From Flavipsychrobacter sp. (GTDB lineage: Bacteria; Bacteroidota; Bacteroidia; Chitinophagales; Chitinophagaceae), in NCBI GenBank assembly GCA_016786615.1, contig JAEUVX010000012.1, forward strand, positions 1 through 36,556: a stretch of DNA of 36,556 nucleotides, given 5' to 3'. A program made the position numbers and the translations under genes. How positions within the stretch are numbered: the first letter of the stretch is position 1; the number at the start of each line of letters is the position of its first letter. Under the pieces are notes generated by a model. That model saw nothing but the letters and a program-made list of their open reading frames with translations, did no database searches and had not been told where the DNA came from. Positions 1-7,466 of the stretch are shown here, one piece after another.

Positions 1-151
1 AGGTCTTACATCAACAGCTGCAAACCTGTTGACAAACTGTAACAACGGTGGCAACCAAACATTCAGCGTAATGTATGAAGCTACCCCGGGTTTTGCTTAC
101 CCTGCAGGTACTTATACTGTAGATGTAGTTTACACTGCTACGCAACTGTAA
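1..151 (+). CDS. 3' end of a small secreted-protein gene (partial)
   Basis: Only the last 49 codons are present, read in the frame that starts at base 2 and stops with TAA at 149-151. The fragment is rich in Thr, Asn, Gly, Val and Tyr and ends in an alternating beta-strand pattern (AGTYTVDVVYTATQL). That fits the last strands of a secreted beta-sandwich protein. I recognise the general look of a small secreted family seen in Chitinophagaceae but cannot name a Pfam entry. The gene that begins at 36446 has a signal peptide followed by an N-terminus I associate with the same family, so the two are probably paralogues (inference). Codons such as CTG, GGT and AAC suggest good expression. Confidence 0.7.
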   Translation, partial: GLTSTAANLLTNCNNGGNQTFSVMYEATPGFAYPAGTYTVDVVYTATQL

Positions 152-170
152 TTGTAATTGATTAGAAAAT

Positions 171-214
171 ATAAATAACTAACGCCCAGAATATTCTGGG
201 CGTTAGTTATTTAT
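171..214. terminator. Bidirectional terminator, perfect 44-bp palindrome
   Basis: Bases 171-192 are the exact reverse complement of 193-214, with no spacer. The GC core (AACGCCCAG / CTGGGCGTT) is flanked by A/T runs on both sides. It lies between the convergent ends of the secreted-protein gene (stop at 149-151) and the DUF47 gene (stop at 211-213), so it can end transcription from both directions. Confidence 0.85.
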
Positions 215-849
215 CCGTATTTAATAACAATAGCTTCTATCGTATCAACAATATGCTGACATTTTTCGAGCAAAACCTGCAAAATATCGTAATGCTCCAT
301 CCATTTAATTATCTGCACTACATCAGTATGACTTGGGAATAATCCGGTGATTGCCGCATCAATCCTATTATCACATACATTAATAATCTTACGCATTTCG
401 CGGCATGGAGCTTCTAATTTTGCCAATGCACGTTTGTTACTAAGCCCTTTTAATGCATCTGCCAACAAACTGATAAGCCGCTTATATTCACCCGCTACAT
501 ACTGGGTTGTATTGCCGGGAGTAGTCAACCCATAATTATTTAACTGGCGTATAGTTCCATAAGTAAGGTCTGCAATATCATCGAGCCCTGATGCCAACAT
601 ATGTATATCCTCTCTGTCAAAAGGAGTAATAAAGTTCCTACCCAACTCATGAAACAACTTGCGGGTAGATATATCTATGTTTTGCTCCAACTCATCCAGT
701 TTACCCAGATTATGCTGCATCATACCATTTCCTGCACAAATGGTTTCATAAAACAACTTACTCATTACCTGCAGGTTATCTGCTACCTCATCAAAAAGTT
801 TATAAAACTTCTGCCCGTCAGGCATGAACAACTTTTGCAGCGATGCCAT
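211..849 (-). CDS. DUF47 / PhoU-like protein
   Basis: A 212-residue, all-helical, charged protein of the DUF47 (YkaA/PhoU-related) family. The family signature TPFDREDIHxLASGLDDIAD is present about a third of the way in. Members usually sit beside phosphate permeases and are thought to modulate phosphate transport; the biochemical role is not settled. Here the nearest phosphate-type transporter, the Na/Pi cotransporter at 5034, is separated by other operons. I chose the ATG at 847-849 (MASLQKLFM) over one 13 codons upstream because a perfect -7 element (TACATTTG on the minus strand, 871-878) lies between the two and would put the transcript start just upstream of the inner ATG. Convergent with the gene at position 1, sharing its terminator. 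Confidence 0.88.
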   Translation of the reverse strand: MASLQKLFMPDGQKFYKLFDEVADNLQVMSKLFYETICAGNGMMQHNLGKLDELEQNIDISTRKLFHELGRNFITPFDREDIHMLASGLDDIADLTYGTIRQLNNYGLTTPGNTTQYVAGEYKRLISLLADALKGLSNKRALAKLEAPCREMRKIINVCDNRIDAAITGLFPSHTDVVQIIKWMEHYDILQVLLEKCQHIVDTIEAIVIKYG

Positions 850-870
850 ATACCCAATCTTTATTTGCAG

Positions 871-878
871 CAAATGTA
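871..878 (-). promoter_or_regulatory. Probable -7 promoter element of the DUF47 gene
   Basis: The minus strand reads TACATTTG, an exact match to the Bacteroidota -7 consensus TAnnTTTG, about 20 bases before the chosen ATG. No clear TTTG is seen at the expected -33 position, so the call rests on one half of the promoter. Confidence 0.45.
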
Positions 879-946
879 TTGCTAGCAAATGCTTTGATAA
901 ATAGCTGTGCAGTGACTTAATATTAACTTAATACTGAGTTAACATA

Positions 947-976
947 CGAAAAACGGCCTGCTATATACAGGCCGTT
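947..976 (-). terminator. Intrinsic terminator of the sulfur/redox operon
   Basis: AACGGCCTG (952-960) pairs with CAGGCCGTT (968-976) around a 7-nt loop. On the minus strand the stem is followed by a run of T. It lies just after the last gene of the operon, which stops at 1000. Confidence 0.8.
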
Positions 977-999
977 CACACCGGTTATCTTTCTATTAT

Positions 1000-1731
1000 T
1001 TATTGTATACTCTTGAGCTTTGCAATCATATCCTCCCTGCTTACAAAACCAACATTGCTCCACACCAGTTGTTTATTCTTATAAATCAATACTGTAGGCA
1101 ATGCGCTTACTTTCATTTCCGTAGCGATTGTGCTATTTGCATCAGCATCTATACGAACCACGCTTACTGTAGCACCCATATCTTTTGATATTTCGGCCAG
1201 GTATGGTTCCATTTTTTTACATGGTGCACACCATGTTGCATAAAAGTCTATCAATACGGTTTTATCTGTGTTAAGCAATGTTTCAAACTCTTGTGTAGTC
1301 ATCCCTTTGGCAACACCTGCCGATGTACCTCCTTCTTCAGGCAAACCTTCTGATCTCCATTTAATCATTCCACCCTGCATCTCATATACCTGCTTAAAGC
1401 CCATATTGCGCATGGCAGATGCTGCAGATGCACTGCGGCCACCGGATAGACAATATACAAACACTGTTTTTGATTTATCCAGTTTTACTACTTCAGCATC
1501 AAAATTGCTCCCTCTAAAATCGATATTCAATGCCCCTGCCAGGTGTCCTTCAGAATATTCTCCGGGAGTACGTACATCTAATAATATTTTGTCGGCAGTA
1601 GCTTCCAGTTTTTGTTTGAATGCTGCTACTTTCAATTCATTATTAGCTGATGCACGTTGGCAAGAAGCTGCTGCTAATACAGCTACTATTGCAAATATCA
1701 GTGCGAATGGTTTAAACATCAGTTTTTTCAT
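1000..1731 (-). CDS. Exported rhodanese-thioredoxin fusion protein
   Basis: A 243-residue protein with an N-terminal export signal and a Cys at position 24 in a lipobox-like AASC. It is therefore probably a lipoprotein, or otherwise a periplasmic protein. Residues about 35-130 form a rhodanese domain with the active loop C94-LSGG-R99; rhodaneses move sulfane sulfur through a Cys persulfide. Residues about 140-243 form a thioredoxin domain with WCAPCK (C168, C171) and the usual cis-Pro (P212). The fusion suggests that persulfide or disulfide made by the rhodanese is reduced by the attached thioredoxin in the periplasm (inference). Last gene of a seven-gene operon, 6 bp after the OsmC gene. Confidence 0.9.
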   Translation of the reverse strand: MKKLMFKPFALIFAIVAVLAAASCQRASANNELKVAAFKQKLEATADKILLDVRTPGEYSEGHLAGALNIDFRGSNFDAEVVKLDKSKTVFVYCLSGGRSASAASAMRNMGFKQVYEMQGGMIKWRSEGLPEEGGTSAGVAKGMTTQEFETLLNTDKTVLIDFYATWCAPCKKMEPYLAEISKDMGATVSVVRIDADANSTIATEMKVSALPTVLIYKNKQLVWSNVGFVSREDMIAKLKSIQ

Positions 1732-1737
1732 ATTTTA

Positions 1738-2187
1738 TTATAATGCTGTTGATAATACTTTTATCTCAGGTGTAAAGATAATCTTTGATTTAATTGAATT
1801 GGATATCAGGCATGCCGCTTCCGACTTTTGAAGTATTCGCATAGCCTTCTCCCTGTCTTCTTCATTGGTAATTATCAATATCGGGTTCAACTCCACCTCA
1901 CTGATTATGTATTTACCATCTACTATTTCAAGTTTCCCAACGCCGCTCGATTCAAATTGTTCATACGCAAGTTTCGAGTTTTCTGCTATTGCCAGAAACG
2001 TTGTCATAAGACAGCTATTAACAGCTGCAACCAATAAATGTTCTGGAGACCATTTATTAGGGATACCCTTTGCGAATTGAGGAGGTGTAACAACCTCTAC
2101 TGTGCTGTCAAAATCAGGTGAACTCATCACTCCCATCCTTTCTGTCTGCCACTTCACCACTACTTCATAAAAATGTGCTTCGCTCAT
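1738..2187 (-). CDS. OsmC family protein (thiol peroxidase-like)
   Basis: 149 residues with the OsmC/Ohr fold pattern. The two redox cysteines are both present: C59 in AVNSCLMTTF and C126 in SEAACLIS, almost exactly the positions in E. coli OsmC. OsmC proteins reduce organic hydroperoxides; some relatives act on persulfides or other sulfur species. The placement between two thioredoxin-domain genes suggests that a thioredoxin reduces it (inference). It is 6 bp from both neighbours and clearly co-transcribed. Confidence 0.88.
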   Translation of the reverse strand: MSEAHFYEVVVKWQTERMGVMSSPDFDSTVEVVTPPQFAKGIPNKWSPEHLLVAAVNSCLMTTFLAIAENSKLAYEQFESSGVGKLEIVDGKYIISEVELNPILIITNEEDREKAMRILQKSEAACLISNSIKSKIIFTPEIKVLSTAL

Positions 2188-2193
2188 AAAATA

Positions 2194-2493
2194 TTATTGA
2201 TACTGTTCTATAATCTGTTTCAGTTTATTAGCGGGCATTACACCGCTTTGCCTCCATTTCACCTCACCGTTTTTGAATAGAATCAGTGTTGGAACACCGG
2301 ATATATTGTACGCACCGGCTGCTCCGGGGTTTTTATCTACATCTATCTTTATTATTGTAGCAGCATCCCCAAGCGACTGTTTCAACTCCTGCAATATTGG
2401 CGCCATCATTTTACATGGGCCACACCACTCAGCTGAAAAATCGACCAAAACAGGTTTGTCTGAATTTATTATATCTGCAAATTTTGTTGACAT
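2194..2493 (-). CDS. Thioredoxin (cytoplasmic)
   Basis: A 99-residue single-domain thioredoxin with the canonical WCGPCK site (C24, C27), the cis-Pro segment SGVPTLILF and no signal peptide. It would reduce protein disulfides or persulfides in the cytoplasm. It lies 6 bp upstream of the OsmC gene and 8 bp after the DUF2892 gene, so its likely clients are the operon's OsmC and rhodanese proteins (inference). This looks like a specialised second thioredoxin rather than the housekeeping one, judged only by context. Confidence 0.92.
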   Translation of the reverse strand: MSTKFADIINSDKPVLVDFSAEWCGPCKMMAPILQELKQSLGDAATIIKIDVDKNPGAAGAYNISGVPTLILFKNGEVKWRQSGVMPANKLKQIIEQYQ

Positions 2494-2501
2494 GGTTTGT
2501 T

Positions 2502-2753
2502 TTATTTTACTTCTTCAAAGCTAATATCATCAGTAGGTACTTTTCTATGACTTTGGTCATATACCGGCGCACAGCTATCTCCGCAACATCCGGTATTGGT
2601 AATCCCCTGATAGAAAAAGAATACTGACATTAACCCTACCAGATAATCCCTCATCGCAATGGCCTGTACAGCAAATATTACTGCAAATACAAGACGCAAT
2701 ACGCGCATAAAATGCCAACCAGTAGATAATTTTCCTTTCAGATATGTTATCAT
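2502..2753 (-). CDS. DUF2892 (YgaP transmembrane-type) small membrane protein
   Basis: 83 residues. It has two short hydrophobic segments (about residues 16-33 and 36-50) followed by a Cys-rich turn GCCGDSC and a polar tail. This matches DUF2892, the membrane module that in E. coli YgaP is fused to a rhodanese domain. Here it is a separate gene whose ATG overlaps the stop of the preceding rhodanese gene by 4 bp, so the two probably act as a split YgaP (inference). The three clustered cysteines near the second membrane segment could carry sulfur or bind metal. Confidence 0.8.
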   Translation of the reverse strand: MITYLKGKLSTGWHFMRVLRLVFAVIFAVQAIAMRDYLVGLMSVFFFYQGITNTGCCGDSCAPVYDQSHRKVPTDDISFEEVK

Positions 2754-3061
2754 GATTTATATTTTCTCAGGTTCATCCAACTGCCACCGTTATGTACCTC
2801 TGCAAAGCCATTTGCTTTCAATATGCCCCTAGCAGATGCGCTACGCATTCCCGACGCACAACAAGTAATAATTACTTTTTCTTTTTTGAGCGATGACATT
2901 TTTGTTTTCAGCTGATCAACCGGTATATTCAATGACCCCTTGATATGACCACCTGCATACTCTCCCGGTGTCCGCACATCTACGATTACTGCGCCATTAT
3001 TTATCAGTTCACCCAAATCGGCTTTCGGTCCGAAACCGAATAATTTACTTAAAATACCCAT
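2750..3061 (-). CDS. Single-domain rhodanese
   Basis: 103 residues. The rhodanese core has the DVRTPGEY and GHIKGSLNIP motifs and the active loop C68-ASGM-R73, preceded by a vicinal Cys (C67). No signal peptide; a short Gly-rich N-terminus precedes the domain. Cytoplasmic sulfurtransferase that carries sulfane sulfur as a Cys persulfide. Overlaps the DUF2892 gene by 4 bp, suggesting translational coupling and attachment to the membrane through that partner. Confidence 0.9.
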   Translation of the reverse strand: MGILSKLFGFGPKADLGELINNGAVIVDVRTPGEYAGGHIKGSLNIPVDQLKTKMSSLKKEKVIITCCASGMRSASARGILKANGFAEVHNGGSWMNLRKYKS

Positions 3062-3068
3062 TCCTGTA

Positions 3069-3341
3069 CTATATTAAATTGTTCACTAATTGATACTGTA
3101 AACTCATCCACGAGCCACCATCCAATACATCAGTAATACCTTGCTGCAATAAGATCTGGCGTGCCATACTACTGCGCATACCTGATGCACAACAAACGAC
3201 GATACTACCATCCGTTTCTTTCAAGCGATTAATATTGGCAGGCAGTTCATTCAAAGGTATGTTCAATGAATCTACCACATGACCACTTGCATATTCATCG
3301 CGACTACGCACATCTACCACTGTTAATTTCTTCACCGACAT
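3069..3341 (-). CDS. Single-domain rhodanese (second copy)
   Basis: 90 residues, with DVRSRDEY, GHVVDSLNIP and the active loop C51-ASGM-R56 preceded by C50. It is clearly related to its downstream neighbour (same CCASGMRS loop and GGSWM near the C-terminus), so the pair probably arose by duplication. The shared vicinal Cys pair is unusual and could form an internal disulfide or trisulfide on the enzyme (inference). The gene begins 3 bp after the DUF6132 stop and ends 7 bp before the next start. Confidence 0.9.
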   Translation of the reverse strand: MSVKKLTVVDVRSRDEYASGHVVDSLNIPLNELPANINRLKETDGSIVVCCASGMRSSMARQILLQQGITDVLDGGSWMSLQYQLVNNLI

Positions 3342-3344
3342 ATT

Positions 3345-3557
3345 TTAATTGTTTTTTGTAACCTTCTTTTTTTGTTCAAAAATGCTAAAGAATAAGCCAC
3401 CCATTACAGCACCATAAATACTACTGTTTAATGGCTTAGATGTAATCATACATGTACCATTTGCACACCCAACAAAATACCAGTAAGCGAAGCCACCTAT
3501 AGCCCCGAGTATTACCCCGATTATCACAAGCTTATTCTTTAGCAATTGTTGCTTCAT
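3345..3557 (-). CDS. DUF6132-type small membrane protein
   Basis: 70 residues with two hydrophobic segments (about 10-28 and 46-60). Between them is a short loop with two cysteines (GCANGTCMI). The pattern fits DUF6132, a small Bacteroidota membrane protein often found with rhodanese and thioredoxin genes. Function unknown. The Cys pair on the loop suggests a thiol-exchange or sulfur-uptake role (inference). First gene of the operon. Confidence 0.75.
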   Translation of the reverse strand: MKQQLLKNKLVIIGVILGAIGGFAYWYFVGCANGTCMITSKPLNSSIYGAVMGGLFFSIFEQKKKVTKNN

Positions 3558-3618
3558 TATTTATTCTGTTTGATTCTATAACACAAATGTCGGGAATGAT
3601 GTACGCGCAGATAGTGAC

Positions 3619-3631
3619 TTATGTTACATAA
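3619..3631. promoter_or_regulatory. Candidate operator: inverted repeat upstream of the redox operon
   Basis: The 13-mer TTATGTTACATAA is a perfect inverted repeat around a central T, 62-74 bp upstream of the first ATG of the operon. Size and position would suit a dimeric regulator, for example a Crp/Fnr-type activator, but no half-site is diagnostic. The rest of the 308-bp gap 3558-3865 shows no gene and no convincing TAnnTTTG element. Confidence 0.35.
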
Positions 3632-3865
3632 ACACAATCTTATTTGGGCAGGCACTACAAGTAATGTTTATCATATTCAGCAAAAAAAACTTAAAAACCA
3701 ATGTCGGAAAGGGATACAGACATATATCCAACACAGAGTATGCTATCTCATTTTAAAACCCACGAATATGTTTTAGCTTTTCTTTAAGAAATAAAACAAT
3801 CATATGCTGATTGCAATGAACAGTGCATTGAGGTGCAAATACTGTTTATCAAGTCTGATAACAGA

Positions 3866-4936
3866 TTAATCCTTCCGGCTCAATAATATATTGATTGCCT
3901 TACCCTCTTCCAGATAGTCTGTAACAATTTTCAGTATTGCCACAAACGGTATAAATAACACCATACCCGCGACTCCCCAGATAATACCACCAAGTATAAT
4001 TGCCACAAGTGTTGCCCAAGTACTTACATTCAGTTGCGCACCTACAACCCGTGGAAATATCACGTTAGCTTCCAGGTATTGTACGAAAGAAAAAACACCA
4101 ACTACCGCCAGCGGATAGAAAATGGAATCTTTGGTAAGAAAAGCAATTGATATTGGCAACATTGCACTTACTATAATACCTACATAGGGAATGATGGTCA
4201 TTATTGCTGTAAGCATCCCAAATAACACAGCATGTTTAATACCTAAAGCCAGCAAACCAATACTATTCAATACACCAACTATGATATATACTAACACCAT
4301 ACCCTTTATGTAATTGAAATAGGTATGTGTGGTTTCAGATAGTATAATATTGAGCTTTTGATGATTATTACTACCCGCAATTTTTTTGACAAATAGTACG
4401 AATGTGTGCCTATGGTACAAAAACAATGCAGCATAAATTGGTATAATAAACAATGAGAAAAGGGTAGATATTGTTGCAGAAAAAGAATTTGCTATAAACC
4501 CACCTGCACCATTTTTAATATCTGTTGTCAACTTATCAATCCATTGCTGTTGCTCCGACACCGATATACCCCAATGTTTATCAATCCAAAGTTGCAGCTC
4601 CGGTAATTTCAGAGATATTTTCTCTATAATAAAAGGCATATCCTGCCTGAATAAGCTTAATTGCCAAAACAACACCCCAATCAATGCCAGAAACAGCAAC
4701 ACAACAGCCGAAAGACTAATCGTTATAGCCAAACCCTTCCCCAATCCTTTACGTTCCATATTTACACATACAGGAAACATAACCATTGCAATCAAAAGCC
4801 CCATGAACATTGGCACAAAAAGACTTTTCCCAAAGTATAACAACAGCGAAGTAAACAATGCTATTTGAACATAAGTGAGTACTTTCCCTGCTACAGTATT
4901 ATCATGCTGCATAAACTTTCTTTTTGCTTTATACAA
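3866..4936 (-). CDS. AI-2E family transporter (permease)
   Basis: 356 residues with about seven or eight membrane segments, arranged as in the AI-2E transporter (DUF20, PF01594) family. There is a paired helix near the N-terminus (about 22-55), a TM at about 72-92, a polar amphipathic stretch (about 95-150), then a hydrophobic C-terminal half that includes the conserved GxxxxIPYVGxxxS-like segment and a final pair of helices. Members range from autoinducer-2 exporters to Na+/H+ antiporters, so the substrate cannot be given. The ATG eight codons inside (MQHDN) is an equally good start. Divergent from the Na/Pi cotransporter, sharing a 97-bp upstream region. Confidence 0.88.
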   Translation of the reverse strand: MYKAKRKFMQHDNTVAGKVLTYVQIALFTSLLLYFGKSLFVPMFMGLLIAMVMFPVCVNMERKGLGKGLAITISLSAVVLLFLALIGVLFWQLSLFRQDMPFIIEKISLKLPELQLWIDKHWGISVSEQQQWIDKLTTDIKNGAGGFIANSFSATISTLFSLFIIPIYAALFLYHRHTFVLFVKKIAGSNNHQKLNIILSETTHTYFNYIKGMVLVYIIVGVLNSIGLLALGIKHAVLFGMLTAIMTIIPYVGIIVSAMLPISIAFLTKDSIFYPLAVVGVFSFVQYLEANVIFPRVVGAQLNVSTWATLVAIILGGIIWGVAGMVLFIPFVAILKIVTDYLEEGKAINILLSRKD

Positions 4937-5033
4937 TGCTATTGACTACTATAAAGATAATAAATGATAATAGCATCATTTCATAACTTATTACTACCAA
5001 TCGTTTGATGTATTCAGTATTTTAGTACCTGTT

Positions 5034-6698
5034 ATGGAAAGCGGTTCAATCGACATCTGGAAATCATTAGTTGGCGTAGCACTCTTTATGCTTGGCATGG
5101 GTTTCCTGGAATCTGCTGTAAAAAAACTAACAGGCAGAAGATTTAAACTATTTCTCAAAAAACAAACTTCCAACAATCTCAAGGCAATATTTGGCGGTGC
5201 AGCACTTACAGGTTTGTTGCAAAGCAGCTCTATTGTAAACCTCATCACATTGGCATTTGTAGGTGCGGGGGTTATTGGCATGTCCAGCGCACTTGCTATT
5301 ATGCTCGGTTCAAATTTAGGTACTACACTTAGCAGCTGGTTAGTTGCCTACCTGGGATTTGGTGCAGGTATTGATAGTTTTGCTTACCCATTAACGGGGC
5401 TGGCAGGAATTGCATCATTTCTGTTTGACAAGGAAAGTAAGGCGTACCAATGGTGTTCTATATTGCTTGGTGTCGGGCTACTATTTGTAGGACTTGGTTA
5501 CATAAAAACAGGCATAGAATCTCTTGTTATTTCATTCAATTTTTCAGCATTCAATTCATATCCGGTTATCATTTTTTTACTTATCGGAGTTGTCATTACT
5601 TCACTTATTCAGTCCAGTTCTGCCACTGTAGCAATAGTACTCAGTGCCTTATATGCAGATGCTATAACACTATACACAGCTACAGCTATTACACTTGGTG
5701 CTGAGATAGGTACTACGTTAAAACTTATTCTTGCATCCGTTGGCGGTAGTGCGGTGAAAAAAAGAGTTGCATTGGGAAATATATTATTCAATGTCATAAC
5801 AGCAGTACCGGTAATCATTTTTTTATCTTCTATAAATACTTTCATAACAGATGTATTGCATGTAGAAAACAAACTGTTTGCATTAGTTACTTTTCAGAGC
5901 CTGGTAAATGTTATTAGCATACTATTATTCTTCCCGCTACTTAATACATTCAGCCGATTTCTGGAACATCGTTTTATAAACGAGGAAAATGAAACTCTCT
6001 TTATAAATAAAACAGGCATCCAGGATGTTGATATAGCTATAGCAGCACTGAAAAATGAAACAGCATATTATCTATATCAGGTGACCGGTTATTGTATTGA
6101 CACATTAGGCATTGCTAATCAGCAATGGCAGAAAGATCCGCTGCTGCCTTTTATTAAAAAGAATAACACTGATAAGTACGACCATATAAAAGCCATCTAT
6201 GGCGATGTTCATGCGTACTACATGTCATTACAAGGGAAAACAACTTCCGAAACATCATTACAGGAACTTGAAAAACTGATGTTTGCAGTAAGGAATGCTA
6301 TGTATGGGGCAAAAAACATGAAAGACATTCAACACGACATTGAACACCTGAGTAATTCCTCAAACGATGTAAAGTATGATTTTTTTATTGCAGCAAAAGG
6401 CAAGGCCGATAGTTTTTATAGCCATTATATTTTGATACTGGACAATCCGGCATCTGCAAACTTCGAGTCTTTATCCCAACTGTACAATTCAGTTCAGGAA
6501 AATTATACACAGACCCTCAAAACTTTGTATGAAGAAACGCTTACACATAAAATATCCGATACGGAAATTTCAACAATACTGAATTTTAATAGGGAATTAT
6601 ATAGCTCTTTTAAAGCATTAGTAATGGCACTAAAGGACTATATATTGAATGAAGAGCAAGCGGCTTATTTTGATGGATTGCCGGGCTTCATACGCTAA
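5034..6698 (+). CDS. Na/Pi cotransporter family protein with C-terminal PhoU-like domain
   Basis: 554 residues. Residues about 5-320 contain two inverted Na_Pi_cotrans repeats, each with the QSSS motif (Q63-S66 and Q193-S196) followed by a GSNLGTT/GAEIGTT turn, the hallmark of the NptA/SLC34 fold. Residues about 340-545 are a helical, charged PhoU-like domain, as in many bacterial NptA-type proteins. Predicted role: sodium-driven phosphate uptake or efflux at the inner membrane, with the cytoplasmic domain tuning activity. The start ATG at 5034 gives the expected short N-terminus. This is the last chromosomal gene before the integrative element. Confidence 0.92.
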   Translation: MESGSIDIWKSLVGVALFMLGMGFLESAVKKLTGRRFKLFLKKQTSNNLKAIFGGAALTGLLQSSSIVNLITLAFVGAGVIGMSSALAIMLGSNLGTTLSSWLVAYLGFGAGIDSFAYPLTGLAGIASFLFDKESKAYQWCSILLGVGLLFVGLGYIKTGIESLVISFNFSAFNSYPVIIFLLIGVVITSLIQSSSATVAIVLSALYADAITLYTATAITLGAEIGTTLKLILASVGGSAVKKRVALGNILFNVITAVPVIIFLSSINTFITDVLHVENKLFALVTFQSLVNVISILLFFPLLNTFSRFLEHRFINEENETLFINKTGIQDVDIAIAALKNETAYYLYQVTGYCIDTLGIANQQWQKDPLLPFIKKNNTDKYDHIKAIYGDVHAYYMSLQGKTTSETSLQELEKLMFAVRNAMYGAKNMKDIQHDIEHLSNSSNDVKYDFFIAAKGKADSFYSHYILILDNPASANFESLSQLYNSVQENYTQTLKTLYEETLTHKISDTEISTILNFNRELYSSFKALVMALKDYILNEEQAAYFDGLPGFIR

Positions 6699-6774
6699 CT
6701 TCTATTAACCACCATTGATAGTCACCTTACCTTACAAATATATTATCTGAGATTGTGGAAATAGCTTAAATAAT

Positions 6775-6799
6775 AAAAGGCTGCTATTAGCAGCCTTTT
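6775..6799. terminator. Terminator at the original 3' side of tRNA-Val
   Basis: AAAAGGCTGCT (6775-6785) pairs with AGCAGCCTTTT (6789-6799) around a 3-nt loop, with A/T runs on both sides. It can end the Na/Pi gene on the plus strand. Before integration it would also have ended the minus-strand tRNA-Val transcript, because the tRNA remnant begins a few bases away. Confidence 0.85.
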
Positions 6800-6849
6800 A
6801 TTCTGTGGAAGCACACGGGATCGAACCGCGGACCCCCTGCTTGTAAGGC
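6796..6849. repeat. attL: left 54-bp direct repeat with tRNA-Val 3' fragment
   Basis: Identical over 54 bp to 33962-34015. Read on the minus strand it holds the tRNA from the anticodon stem (GCCTTACAAGC) to the 3' end plus the downstream TTCTG bases. The match stops inside the 5' side of the anticodon stem, so crossover happened in or downstream of the anticodon stem-loop. The remaining DNA up to 7183 has no gene; it carries the hairpin listed at 7003-7034. Confidence 0.95.
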
Positions 6850-7002
6850 TCAAAAGCTTTTCTCTGAAAGGGTTTACAGACAATTAAACTCAGTATTTAC
6901 TACAAATTCATCGCAAGATTTTCTCAAGAATCAGCCTGTTAAACAATAAATTGATGTGTTACTATATACTTTTTAAACTTGACTAACTGTACTATCTGTA
7001 CA

Positions 7003-7034
7003 AAATATGCCCTACTGAATAGTAAGGCATATTT
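7003..7034. repeat. Long hairpin near the left end of the element
   Basis: AAATATGCC (7003-7011) pairs with GGCATATTT (7026-7034), and an inner TACT/AGTA stem continues the pairing around a GAAT tetraloop with one mismatch. It lies about 150 bp inside attL and 150 bp beyond the stop of the leftmost element gene. It may be a weak terminator for that leftward operon, or a protein-binding site at the element end. Neither is proven. Confidence 0.5.
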
Positions 7035-7183
7035 ATCTGTTTCTTTTCAGGGGACTTTAAGATTCTGGAGAGGTAGCCCGTCTCAAAAGAAGTTAATGCA
7101 TACTATGCTGTTAATGTACAATAACTGCGTGGCACTGATGCATTAAAAAGAAAATACAACATAACTCTCCTGTACAATCAGCA

Positions 7184-7447
7184 TCAGAATTTTGCAACAA
7201 TATTGAAGTAGCGGTATTTATACGCTCTATCTGCAATGATGTATACCAATTCATCGCTTTCAGTACTTAATACTTCATCGACCATCAATGATGTACCTGG
7301 TGGCATATTGCCTATTTGTACCAATGTCAGCACTTTAAAAGGTGTATATATACGCCTCAACAGCCCATTAGTATTTACAAGCAAAACACTGTGAGGGTCA
7401 CAATACTGCAGGTGGTATATATTCATATAATACTTGTTGCCTGACAA
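7184..7447 (-). CDS. Hypothetical protein, small, last gene of the recombination module
   Basis: 87 residues, not recognised. Predicted as mostly beta: Val/Leu/Ile strands separated by short turns, with a central MPPGTSLMVDEV and a Tyr-rich C-terminus (ADRAYKYRYF). No signal peptide or membrane segment. It lies 19 bp after the DUF3871 stop on the same strand, so it probably belongs to the same transcript. It could be a small DNA-binding or accessory protein of the element; this is guesswork from context. Confidence 0.65.
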   Translation of the reverse strand: MSGNKYYMNIYHLQYCDPHSVLLVNTNGLLRRIYTPFKVLTLVQIGNMPPGTSLMVDEVLSTESDELVYIIADRAYKYRYFNIVAKF

Positions 7448-7466
7448 CTACAGTTGTTCGTTGTTA

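Noticed and set aside
6796-6849. A second tRNA-Val gene at the left end
   Set aside because: Homology stops inside the anticodon stem. The acceptor 5' strand, D-arm and half of the anticodon stem are missing, so it is only the att fragment.
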